Below, piece after piece: positions 23,075 through 34,556 of a stretch of DNA of 64,000 nt (positions within the stretch are counted from its first letter, which is position 1; every line of letters begins with the position of its first letter). The position numbers and the translations under genes are program-made. Location of the stretch: the NCBI GenBank assembly GCA_027596075.1, contig JADGJC010000003.1:1-64000 (forward strand), given 5' to 3'. The notes under the pieces are model-generated. The model was not told the DNA's origin, ran no database searches, and worked only from the letters and a program-made list of their open reading frames with translations. This stretch comes from Rhizophlyctis rosea (Eukaryota > Chytridiomycota > Chytridiomycetes > Rhizophlyctidales > Rhizophlyctidaceae).

Positions 23075-24591
23075 ATGTCCCTCCTCCTCCCCTTCACAAC
23101 CCGCGACTCACCCACCCCCCACCACCGCTCCTTCCACCTACCCCTCCGACTCTCCTCAAAATCCCTCCGATACCTCGCTCTAGCCTCAATATGTACATTC
23201 CTATACCTCCTTCACCACCGCGCAACATCATCCTTTCCCTCCTCCATTGTGTCAATATACGATGACTCCCCACCCCTATCGCCCGTCTGTCTATACGGCG
23301 GAACAAACCCGGAGGGAACGAATGGGGAGCAGTGCGTAGATACGAGAAAGTTGAAGCATCTTATTCTTGTTGCGGGTCATTCGGTTTTCGTGGGGAGGGA
23401 TTGGGGTGGAGTTTCAGACGAGGTTTGTGGATTGTACATACCACACGTCCCAGTCGCAAAGCTAATAGTGGGAAATGTTATCGAAGGCGAACTGGTTTTT
23501 GCATCCGTATCAGAAGGGTCAGCTGCCGGTATGAAGACAATCTGGCGAATGCGGTGCGAATAGGTCGTGCATCTCACCGCATGCTCTCCTCACAAAACGC
23601 AGACTATGCTAAGTCATATACAGCGCGGCGTACGACTAGCGTACGACGACCCGTCGTCTCTGCTGGTCTTCTCTGGGTAATATATGCCTGAAAACCCATA
23701 CCTCCCCCAAACCACTGCTCACACACCCATCCTCAGCGGCGAAACATGTCTAGCAGCGGGTCCCAGGACGTCGGAAGGACAATCATATTGGATGGCAGCG
23801 GAAGCGCAAAATGTAAATAGAGTATCTCTGAACAAGCATGACATCGATTTTGAAAGAGCTGACATGATCATGGTGGGGATGGTGATATTCAGTGGTTCGA
23901 CCTTGGCACGGACATATCGTTACGAGCAACAACGGAAGAATACGCTAAAGATTCATATGAGAATCTGCTTTTTAGGTCCGTACCTTTGACGTCTTCTGAC
24001 GAAATCACACATCCGCCATATCTAACATGTCCACTCACTCAAAATGTAGTATATGTAGGTTCCGGGAATACACCGGCTCATATCCACAGAGAATCACTGT
24101 AAGGCGCCCCCATTTCCCCATTGGTTCGCCTTTCCCTTCGTTTGAACCGTATCGTTATTCGGTTCATCAGGTAATAGGATTCGCATTCAAGAAATACCGC
24201 TTTGAAAATTTGCATCGTGCGGCGATAAGGTTTCCTGTAAACAGTTTTGAATACATTGGGATCGACCCTCCGGAGTTGGGGTCCACGGCGGATGAGGGGG
24301 AGGTAAGCACTTTCTTTTTCCCCGTTATGCTCCCACCGGGTCATACTTTCCTTCCCTGCTCACTGCCTTAACATTTTCGACGTTGCGGCCTATTCCCAGA
24401 GACAAAACGCTGTTATCCCATTCCAACAAAACATGTATGGCTGTCGTGGGTCGTTAGAAGCTAAGCGGAGGGGGAGGAATCCGTTTAGGAGACGGCCACC
24501 GTACCGTTTGACGTGCCCGGAGATTGCGGGTTTATTGGCGTTTTGTCCGCAGGGTGGGGAGTTGTTTGAAGGGAAGTTGCCGTGGGATTGA
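23075..24591 (+). CDS. DUF218 (SanA/YdcF-type) fungal protein
   Basis: Seven exons in phase give 330 aa: 23075-23422, 23564-23676, 23737-23812, 23893-23975, 24050-24098, 24171-24302 and 24400-24591. An N-terminal membrane anchor (SLRYLALASICTFLYLL) precedes the DUF218 core: HLILVAGHSVFVG, MLSHIQRGVRLAYDDPSSLL, VFSGGETCLAAGPRTSEGQS, TTEEYAKDSYENLLFSICRF and ITVIGFAFKKYRFENLHRAA. The tail NPFRRRPPYRLTCPEIAGLL...LPWD is typical of the fungal members. Bacterial relatives act on the envelope. The fungal function is not established. The intron after LLFS begins GTCCGT, an unusual donor. The gene is on the same strand as the PARP, about 370 bases downstream. Confidence 0.85.
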
Positions 24592-24923
24592 GCGAAGGGG
24601 GGGCATTTGGTGCTTCTTTGTCATTGACGTGATGGGTTGTTGTGTGTTTGCAAATATAGATGTATACGGTCGTTTGTTTATGCTCGATGTAACAGCAACA
24701 TGCAATCAGCAAGGCCCCTAGTAATAGATCACATTTCTTTTATTTACCAATATATGTACAGGCTACAATCCGCCTTCACAAAAGGAAACGGATTGCGTAC
24801 GAATTTTGTCAATAGATGACACCAGGAGTATTTCAGCACTATTACTGTGAAAGGCGTGCGATTGCTAACGTTCTAGTGTCGCCCGCGTGCTAGTACGATG
24901 ACCAAGATATGGACGGGGGCATT

Positions 24924-25926
24924 TTACTGTGGCAATTTCAGTGCTTTGTCTTCTTTTCCGCCGGCGCAGTTTTGTGACAACCATTGAAGTCCGTCCAGCA
25001 GGCCCTGTTGATAAGCATAAGTCAGGTGCTTCAGCGTGTATGAAGGGTGGTGAAGACATACCTCTCCGGTTGTTGCACAGCTCGGGTGGACGTACCATAG
25101 CCGTCCTTGTAGTCGGGGTAGTTGAAGCGCTTCCGTTACTTGAAGTGGGCTGAGAGCTGTACACAAAAATGGAAAAGGACAGTAAGTCAGATGCGCGTTC
25201 AAGCTCGAGGAGCTACTGCCCTTCCACCCTACCTCGTGGAAGATCCTGCTTGTTTGCAAAAACCAATATTGCACAGTCTTGCATGTCTCGATCTGATACG
25301 ATGCGGTGTAGTTCTACTCTTGCTTCGTCAAGTCTGTGGAGATGTTTGGTGTTTACACGGACTCCTGCAATGTTGAGCTCAGAGTACAAAACCGAACCTT
25401 TCCGGATCGTTGGAGTCCACCACGAAGATCAATCCCTGTGTGCCCGCTGTGATGCGATGTAAACAAACATGTAAACAAACCGATGCGGATGCTCAGGAGA
25501 ACGGCTGAACATACCGAAATAATGTCTCCACAACGGTCGAATTTTGTCCTGACCTCCTACATCCCACACATTGAACTGTGAACATGATATTGGTAAGAGC
25601 TCGGCTTTGATATGGTTCGTTTCGTTTCAGGGCTCTGTTCCATGTCAAACAACTTACTTTGATATTTCTGTATGTCACACTCTCGACGTTGAAACCGACT
25701 GTAGGAATTGTTGTCACGGACTGTCCCAGTTTCAGTTTGTACAATATGGCTGTGGAGAAGAGTTTTAATGGTCAGGAGCGTGGGAATTTGCAACAGGTCC
25801 GAGTTTCAGTTCGCTCTTTCCCTGAGACGCACTTGTTTTCCCTGCCGAGTCGAGACCGAGCATGAGGATGCGCACGTCCCTGCTGCCGAATATTCTTGCC
25901 AGGATTCTTGAGAAGCCAGCTCCCAT
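24924..25926 (-). CDS. ARF6: Arf6-like small GTPase
   Basis: The ATG at 25924-25926 starts [20 protein letters not shown]. Gly2 is the expected N-myristoylation site. Across about seven exons the product reads [20 protein letters not shown] (P-loop), [20 protein letters not shown] (switch I), [19 protein letters not shown] (switch II, catalytic Gln), [22 protein letters not shown] (NKxD) and [18 protein letters not shown] (SCAT). Length is about 190 aa, close to the usual 175-181, with a slightly longer C-terminus ([12 protein letters not shown]). The [19 protein letters not shown] block and the position of the single LARIFG helix favour Arf6 over Arf1. It controls membrane traffic and cortical actin at the plasma membrane. 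Two GATGTAAACAAAC-like motifs lie in the intron after RHYF, at about 25456-25480. It is transcribed convergently with the DUF218 gene and divergently from the karyopherin. Confidence 0.88.
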
Positions 25927-26392
25927 TTTGCGGTAGGTACTAGAGGGGTTCGGTTTCAGGGCTATAGCGGAGAGGGTGGATGGTGACCTGCTGCATGGGA
26001 CAAAAGCGTGGGAAAGGGACAAATGTTCAATAGGGGTCTTGGGGCAGAAGCATCGCACAAGGGGCGATTCGGGGGCAGGTTGTGGTGGTACAGTGAGGCT
26101 TAGCCAAGCCACTTGGTCCCACCTCCGTGTTGCATGTCAAAACACTCTCGTTTGACCCAGAGTCCGTCGATTCCCTTCCTCAAAAAGATCTCCCATCGTG
26201 AAGACCGTGAGGGGCATATATCACCAAAAAAAAGTGTTGACCTCTGTTGTACGGAAGAAGCGCACACGAGGGTTGTTAGTTTGTGCTGTAGGCTGCTGTA
26301 AGTTGCTCCCCGATAACGAAACACTCGAAACCTTGGTATCGCAGAGCCTCAATGTGAAAATTGCACTAGACTGAACCGCATAGGCCGACACA

Positions 26393-29300
26393 ATGTCTGC
26401 AATTGAGCAAATTATCCAGACGTTGGGGCAGGTGGCCTCTTATGCGTCAGAAGTTCGTCGGCCAGCCGAGGAGCAACTTCAGCAATGGGAGATACAGCCA
26501 TCCTATCACGCCACTTTACAGGTACACAACAGTCCAGCATGGCACACTATTACTCAAAGAGCATAAGGTGACCCACTTCAAATAGGTTGTAGCATATGAT
26601 CGATCAGTGCATGACACCATCAGGCAGCTTGCCATGCTATCTCTAAAGAATGGGGTGGAAAAGAAGTACTGGCGCAAGCAGGCACAGGGAAAACCTGGGT
26701 GGGTAACGGTCTGCAACTCCTCACTTCAAAAGTATCGCAAGGTCCCAACATAAGTGCCGCATCGCAGAGCCATTTTGCCAGAAGAGAAGGCCCAAATCAG
26801 AGCTAAAGCGTTGACCATCCTTGATGAGGATTCACGAGCGGTACGAACTTAGTTGCGGGCTGGGTGTTGCACACTCGTGGCGTCTGACCTACCATGTGAA
26901 CATAGATTGCGACACAAAACGCGGTTTTGATTTCAAAGATTGCTGCGTTTGATTATCCTCAAGAATGGTGCGTGAACGGCTACTCAATGTGCTTTCGATG
27001 TTGGACTGCAGTTACTGACGAGATACCGCAGGCCAGACCTCCTCCACAGCCTCATCCAAACAATCCAATCAACATTCACACCCTCCACCAATCCTGCCGA
27101 AGCAATACGAACCCGAACCATCCAACACAACTCACTATATACCCTATATTTAATCATCAAGGAAACAGGTTCGAAGCAAATACCGAGCAAAAAGCGGTCA
27201 TTCCAGCAGGTAAACTCAATACTTCCACTTGCTCCACGAGTAGGGCGGCCACGATCCTGACGGTTCATCAGATAGCTCCAGACATATTCCGATACGCCGC
27301 ATCATTATTCTACGACCGATCGAACCAATTCTGGGGGATGGTGCAGGCGGTTGGGGAGGGGCAGGCGGTGGACAATGAGGAGATGCTTCAGACGCTCAAA
27401 GTGGCGTATGTTGCGTTGAAGTGTTTGCGGCGGACGATTGTGTATGGGTTCCCGGCGTTTGAGACCGTGGAGGATCCGGCGGTGAGTATGCATTTATTTG
27501 GTCTGCGTGATTGCATTCCCGACGCTGACTTGATGATTTATGGACGAAAGAGACTCTTCCAATCCTTGATTGAGTATCTCCAGAAATACCTGCATATTAG
27601 TAGGTTTTGCCATATCGAAACCGGCCAGCTGATTCGGAACCTGTCTCATTGACGACATTGCACCCAGGAAGGACCTTAAACACCGCAACACGCGAGCTCT
27701 TCGACCTTATCGACAAAATGATCCGCCAAGTGGGCAAGTTCTACCTGGATGTGCAGAAAGCTCAGATACTGCATTTTGTCATGGCGGCGGGGAGCATGGA
27801 TGTGATCAAGTTCTATTGGGGATTGGTGGAGGAGTATGTGCCTGGTGGCGGTGAGTCTGGGGAACAGAAAAGAGGGGTGGATACGGTCACGGGAGCGAGG
27901 ACTGATGGATGTAATTCACCAGGCGCGGGAGGCGGATCCTCAGACGTGGCATACCAAAAAGTCCTCCTACAAGCACTTATATTGTTGAAGAACGTGTTGA
28001 AGAACTCGGAGTTTTCCGTCATCAACAAAAGTATGAATCGTGCATTGCCCTTCTCCCGCTCACCTATCAACCCGCTAATATCCCCACGCAGAGGAAATGG
28101 AATCCAAAATGACGACCGTGAAACAAATTCTCTCAACCCAACTCCTCACTGCGGACTTTGTGGTGAACGCGACACAGGTTCTCGTGTCGAAGTATCTGTT
28201 CTTTTCGAAGGATGAGTTGGATACCTGGCAGGATGATCCGGAGGCTTTTGTGCAGGAGGAGGATTCGGATCATTGGGAGTATGTTTTGAGGGTGGGTTTT
28301 TGGGCGTAGAATTTGGGGATATTTGTGTTTTCGGTGTGTATGCAGGCAAGGGTGTTGATGCATTTGACGAACGAATAGAAATGTGCGGAGAAGGTGCTGA
28401 TGAATATGGTTTCGACGAATCGGGCGGTTTTGGCGCCGGTGTTGATTAATATGTTGACGCATGTTATCAGTAAGTGTTGGATGTTCTGTTTCATGTCGGG
28501 CTCGTGGGCTGTGCTGATGTGGCATGATCCCTGGCTTTTCTGCAGGCGTGGAGGACCCAGATCCGAAAGCACTACTCTTGAAGGACGCTGTATATTGCGC
28601 GATTGGTCTGTGCGCACATGATCTGTATGATTACGTGGATTTTGATTCGTGGTATAATACGAGACTAGTGCATGAGGCGAGGATTGAGGGACAGAAGTGA
28701 GTTTGGAGTGCCTTTTTCTTGTCACGCATTTTGGTCTTGACTTCTGACTGTCACGCGGTTTCACCAACAGTCAATTCATAATCCGCCGCCGCGTAGCCTG
28801 GCTCCTCGGCTCCTGGGTCCCCGTCAAATCCACCCCGCAAATCCTCCCCTCAGTCTACACCACCCTCCTCCTCCTCCTCTCACCCCAAGAAGACACCGTC
28901 GTCCGCCTCACCGCCGTCCTCCACCTTCAGTATTGTGTCGACATGTACGAATTTGACCCGGAAATCTTCCAACCGTTTTTGGAGAAGACGTTGGAACTTG
29001 TTACGGGGCTTATGGGGGAGTTGGGGGAGTTGGATGTAAGGATGAAATGTTTGGGAGTGTTGGGGGTGTTGATTGAGAGGATGGAGGGGAGTATAGGGCC
29101 TTTTGCGGGGCGGGTTGTGGGGTTGGTTCCGGAGCTTTGGGAGGCTAGTGAGAAGGAGGAGATGTTTCGGGCGGCTATTGTGGGGACTTTGGGGAAGTTG
29201 GTTGGGGTGAGTTCCTTTGCCTCTTAATGGTGTTTGGTGGGGTGATGGTTCATGTGTTTTTGGTGGTTTGAGACGGGATGAGTGGCTGCTGACATTCACA

Positions 29301-30642
29301 ATTGCGCAGGCTGTGGGTGCCGGATCGGTGGCGTTCCATGGGCTTATCGTGCCGATTGTTTCGTACAGTATTGATACAAGCAATGTAAGTCTTTGGCCAT
29401 TTTCTGACCTCTATCAGCACGTATACACGCTCGATTCGTATACTGATCCTTTCTGATCGATTGACAATTATTACAGCCCGCACATGTCTACCTCCTCGAA
29501 GACGGAATAGAACTCTGGCTAGCGATGGTGCGGAATGCATCAGAGTGCACGCCGCAATTGTTGAGCCTGTTGCCGCACATGACGCAGTTGCTTCAGTTTG
29601 ATTCAGAGAGTTTGAGGCAAATTTTGAAAATTGTTGAGGGGTATGCGCTTTTGGGTCCAGCGGTTGTTTTGCAGGTGGGTTTTTGGTATCGAGGCGGCGA
29701 TTTGGCTGATTATGCCTGATCGCTGTTGAACAACCATTTTTACGTTTCTGCGATTCGCGCAGGCATGTGGCGTCGACTTCTTCACCCGCCTCACGGAAAT
29801 GTTCGCCACGATCCAACCCGTAGCGGCGGCGCCTTTGATCCGATGTTTGGATACGATGATACAAGCGTGTGTCGCTGCTGGGTGTTTTGCGGGGATTCGC
29901 GATTTGATGGCGGGGACGGGGTGTTCGGAACGGTTGGTGAAGACTATTGTGGCGGGGGAGGAGATCAATGTTGTTCTTGTTGGGTTTGTGACAGTTTTGG
30001 CGAGGATGGTGCTTTATGATGCGGGGTGGGTGATTGGGTTTTGTAGGGGGTTGGGAGGGGGGGTTGTGGGAGGGGTTGTGGCGGGGTGGTGTGAGAAGGT
30101 GGGTTTTGGACTTTGGTCTTGGCGTCTTTCTGTGTGGGACATTTAGGCTGACATTTATGATGTGACGTTCCAGTTTGATTCGATGTCGTATGGGAAACAG
30201 AGGAAGCTTTCCGCCATGGCGTTGGCGAACCTGTTGACGACGAATGATCCGGAGGTGATGCAGAACGTGCCGGCGATTTTTTCGATTATGTCGAGTGCGC
30301 TGTTCGATGTTAAGGATTTGGATCGTGATGGGTATGTCGTCACATTTTCGCTCTACAATCTTCCTCCATTCTGGGCCTGACGGAACATTGTCCACCAGTG
30401 CAATGATCTACACCTTCGAATCACGCGACGAAGACGAAGACGAGTCATGTCCGGACGGACGGAGACGACAGGCGCTGAAAGCGCAGGATCCGGTCGTGAA
30501 TGGGGGCCAGAATTTGGCGAGTTATTTGAAGGAGAGGTTGGGGGAGTGTGCGCGTGTTAATGGGGGTGGGGAAGGGTTCAGGATGGTGTTGGGGGGAGTG
30601 GATCCGGTTATTTTGCAGCAGATTGAGACGCTTTTGGCGTGA
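26393..30642 (+). CDS. KAP120: karyopherin, Kap120/importin-11 family
   Basis: The start MSAIEQIIQTLGQVASYASE is followed by the importin-beta N-terminal signature RRPAEEQLQQWEIQPSYHAT, SLKNGVEKKYWRK and LISKIAAFDYPQEWPDLL, which are diagnostic of importin-11/Kap120. HEAT-type helices continue through IPSKKRSFQQIAPDIFRYAA, LTAHLMN-like segments and long hydrophobic repeats, to EGFRMVLGGVDPVILQQIET and the stop at 30640-30642. It is split into roughly 15-18 exons. The family imports ribosomal or ubiquitin-pathway cargo into the nucleus and binds Ran-GTP through the N-terminal region. The exon at 28771-29210 changes abruptly from C-rich to G-rich codon use near 28965. Exact borders between 27480 and 28700 need transcripts. 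Confidence 0.85.
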
Positions 30643-31374
30643 TGTGAGGTGGTGATAGGAGGAGGGAGAGGAGGAAGGAAAGTCGGGGGATGTATTTGCA
30701 AAGGGTGTGAAATGTATTTTTCTTTGTAATTTTGGCTTGTATTTGTATATTTCTGCGGATAGTGCGAAATGGTACTTAATGCTGGGTTAGGACCCGTGGC
30801 TTGTCAGTGGGTGGTGGTGGAAGTGATGGGATGGGTGATGATTTGATGGGAGGGGTGATTGACACTCGACTTGACCACACGCACTTGGGAAGATGGAACG
30901 GAACGCTTCTGCCCAGTGCCCACCAAAATAATCTTGCCATTTCTTTCTTTTTGGAAAGGACGAGACCTCCAGTGCATAACGCAACGTACATATAGAAGGC
31001 TACATATAGAAGGCTTCGTTAGCCGCACGCTTTATCATATAGGTCTTTTTCACCGGTGCTGTTCGACCAGCAAACAACTTAGGGCTTGTGACGTTGGTAT
31101 TGCAAGTGCTCCTAGTCCTAAAACGCACGCACCGCGACGATAAGACCTCAGGCTACTGTATCCTGACGCAGCTATCCGCACCCACAGTAGCCTTTTGGAC
31201 CTCGCACTGCTCTCTTGAACTATTCTTTAGATAGCACCCCGTTTTGCCTATCGTTAACGTGTTCGCACAACACTGCATGCTACCAACCACAACAAACGTG
31301 ATCCTACCACTCTGCACCCAACTGCAAACCACATACCCACTTTCAAAAATCTCGTCCCTCACTAAAGAGACACC
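30643..31374. other. intergenic between karyopherin and F-box/WD40 genes
   Basis: No gene seen. A 14-base direct repeat (ACATATAGAAGGCT) occurs twice in tandem near 30987-31014. The 3' half presumably contains the promoter of the gene at 31375. Confidence 0.5.
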
Positions 31375-34088
31375 ATGGCATCCATAGCAGGATCCAACCC
31401 GTCCCATGAGGAGTATACCACACCGAAAGAATATACCACACCGGAACCTCAGGTGCGATGCCCACCAGCGCCAATAGACGGACGAAGCACCACCGCGTCG
31501 TTTGATGGGGTGGGGTTGGTGGATACTTTGAGGGCTATTCAGCAGGATCGGAGTTTGACGGGGGAGGAGAAGTTGGCGTGGATGTTGGAGGTTGCGAGGG
31601 AGAGTGTGGGTGGTGGGGAAAGGGAGAAGGGTGGGAGGGTGGATGTGGAGGTGAGGGGGGATACGGGACCGCGTCCGAGGAAGCAGGTTTGTCGGGAGTG
31701 GGGGAGTGGAGGAGTGGGGAGTGGGAGGTTGGAGGATGGGTGGGGTGTTGGGGCCGGGAATGAAACGGTGAGTATAATTTGAGAAAACAGTTCTTGGAAA
31801 TATAAGACTAACTTGGGACCGCTTTCAGTCATTCGACGATGCCACTGTCCTACACATTTTTCGACTCCTCAACGCCAAATGCTTGATCTACGCTTCCATC
31901 GTCTGCAAACGCTGGAACCGCATCACTGTCAAATTCGCGAATTCACTCTGGTGGGAACTGTGCAAGAGTCGTTGGGAGGTTGGACTGCCACGGTCGATTG
32001 ATGTTTCTACGCTGGACGATGAAGGAGACCCAACCACTCACCCTAACGATCCACCACCGCCACCTGCTCCTCACGCGTCCTGGAAAGCCATGTACATCAC
32101 ACACCACAACATCCATCACGGACGATATGAGTTTATCTCTATCCATGAAAACTTCGTGATGGCGAAGAGTGGTGAGGGCCATGGGAGGGAATCCTGGCGT
32201 GGGGGCACTGTTCACGGTGATCTGGGACGAAACATTGGAGTTGGGTCCTCTCCTGAGACGGAGAATCTAACCGTGGCTGGAAGGACGGGAGGGAGAGGGC
32301 CTGGACCTGCCGGGACTGTCTCCCCGGCAGTCCTCACCCTCACACCAACTGCGGCCCAAAACCCACCCACAACACCCGTAACAACCCCAACCCCCACCTC
32401 TCCAACCCTCCCTCCACGTCGTCGCTATGTCATGGCCTGGCCTGAAGACCACACCGATGTCTACCTAATAGCCCTCGACAACTCCCTCCTCTGCTGGGTC
32501 GAACCGACATACCCACCGCCCCTCACAACATCTACCACCGACAACGCGTCAGCATCCACATCCCGCTCATCCTCTCTTGAGCCGCCGTCGTATTATATGA
32601 GTAAAACCATATTAGTACGCGACCTTGACGATGCGAGTGGGATGGTGAGGTCTTTGAAAGGGCATGATGAGCCGATTAGTTTGATTTTGGGGAATAAGGA
32701 AGGGACGTTGATTAGTTATGATAGTGCGAGTGTGATTTTTGTTTGGGATTTGAGACCGGGTGGGGGGGTTGTTGGGCCGAGGAGGGAGAGGGTTATTCAG
32801 GCTTGGTGAGTTGGGGAATCTTATTTTGATTGCCTTTTCTTAGGGTCGTAGGTATGAGATGAGGCAGCCACTGACATGTGGTCCCTCTTTTCTGGAAAAT
32901 AACAGCGAAATCCACGGCGGTTTAATCATCTGCATGAACATCCACGCGCGACGCATCGTCACCGGCGGGAAGAACGGGCGGATCTTGGTCTGGTCTTTGG
33001 ATACGGGAAGCGTGACGCACGCCCTCTCGGTTTTGCCGACCTATATTCCCCAGCTTTCCACGCATGGCACGCTCAACGTCGCGCTGTTCAACGACCGTGT
33101 CGCGTATGGGTTGTATAACGGATGGTTTTATGTTTTCGAGTTGGAGGCGGGGAATGCACGGGCGGTTGAGGAGGAGAAGGAGGAGAAGAAAATGGATGGT
33201 GGAGGGGACGGGGAGAAACAGAAGTGCGATGATACTTCAATACCACAACGGAGCAGTTCAAAGAGTAACACCGACAGCGCCTTACCTTCCAATGTCGGTG
33301 GAGCGAAAGAAGTAATGCGATTACGGGATACCGAAGTGCAAGGTCATGGATTCACGTACGCGCCCATGACGATGACGATGGGGGAGTGGTTTTTAGTTAC
33401 TAATGGGGCGTTTCCGGATGAGTTGAGTGTTTGGGAGATTGGGGGGAGTGCGGTGAAGGAGGAGAGGAAAGTTAGGGAGGGGAGGGTGTTGGTTGCGGGG
33501 CGGTTGAGGAGGAGTGCGGGGAGTTTGAGGGGTGGTGTTAGTGGGGAACGGAGGGGTGAAGGGGAGGGAAGTGCGAATGGGAGTGGTGGAGAAACAACTA
33601 CAGTCCTCACACGCACCCGACCTAGACGGTACGCACTTTCCGAAACATACGCCTTACAACGAAAAGGGTACTACGTCCCCCCTTTTCGAGATTTACGCTC
33701 AGCGGAGATAATGAACGACGGCACGGGGTTTGTGGCTTCTGTTATGGGGCCGTTGAATTCGCTGATGGTTGAGAGGGATTTGGGGAGGGGGGCTGTTGGG
33801 GGCAGGGATGCGCAGGGTGGGATGTGTTTGTTTGGGTGGGATTTTAGGGGGGAGAGGAGGCAGGATCGGTGGGTTGTTAGGGTTGAGTTGGAGGAGGGGG
33901 GTGAGGGGGGTGAGAGTGGTGGGAAGGGGAAGGCTTGTTGGGTTTGTTTTGATGATGTTGGGGATGAGGAGAGGAGGATTGTGGGTGGGGGAGGGAGGAG
34001 GGAGGTGGGGAAGAAGGTTGTGGTTGATGCGGAGGTTCCGCCGGAGTGGAGGTGGAGGGATAAGGGGAAGGGCAAGGCGGTTGCCTGA
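31375..34088 (+). CDS. F-box/WD40-repeat protein
   Basis: Three exons (31375-31767, 31829-about 32806, and about 32906-34088) give a protein of roughly 840 aa. After a Gly-rich leader, residues at the start of exon 2 form an F-box: DDATVLHIFRLLNAKCLIYA followed by SIVCKRWNRI. This docks to Skp1 in SCF ubiquitin ligases. WD40-type blades follow: VRSLKGHDEPISLILGNKEG with VIFVWDLRPG, then IHARRIVTGGKNGRILVWSL, and FNDRVAYGLYNGWFYVFELE. Later blades are divergent and separated by long charged insertions. The usual role is to select phosphorylated substrates for ubiquitination. The substrate here is unknown. The coding strand switches between C-rich and G-rich blocks several times (for example near 32640 and 33715). 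Confidence 0.78.
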
Positions 34089-34556
34089 TGGAGTTTGGTG
34101 TAAATGTGTTGCGGATGTATATATTGTATGTAAATGTAAAATTCTGTTTTTTGGTGTTTTTGCAAGGAATAGTCAAAATGTCTTGTTTCAAGCGCTTTTG
34201 GGATTGGCAGAATGGAGGTTGTAGGATCATCGGAAGACCAACTCGCCCTGCCCAACTCGCCCTGCCTCAAGGATATTATACTTTAAACGACCTAATAACG
34301 GAAACCAGCATCAAGCAATCGTCGAAAAACACAACAGTCGGAAGAACACGACGGGAAAGGGGCCAATTTTGTGAAGATAAAAGATGAATTCTATGGGGCC
34401 GACAATATGCCAGTAATAGAGGAAATACCACATCCATAAAATCCCACGACTTCCCAACCCCCACATGCCAGCTTTCTATGTAAATAGAGCCCCACACACC
34501 ACCAGGCATCCTGCTTCAAACCGGGCCCAAATTCCCATAATCCCTTTCATTTTTTT
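34089..34556. other. convergent 3' intergenic region
   Basis: Two convergent genes end here. The stretch is AT-rich, and the duplicated CAACTCGCCCTGCC sits near 34240-34265. No gene seen. Confidence 0.5.

Noticed and set aside
29250..30395. Minus-strand open frame of 381 codons
   Set aside because: It lies antisense to well-conserved karyopherin exons. Its product is His/Arg/Pro-rich shadow composition caused by G-rich codons on the other strand.
33671..34270. Minus-strand open frame of 199 codons
   Set aside because: Antisense to the end of the F-box/WD40 gene. Pro/Ser low complexity mirrors the G-rich coding strand.
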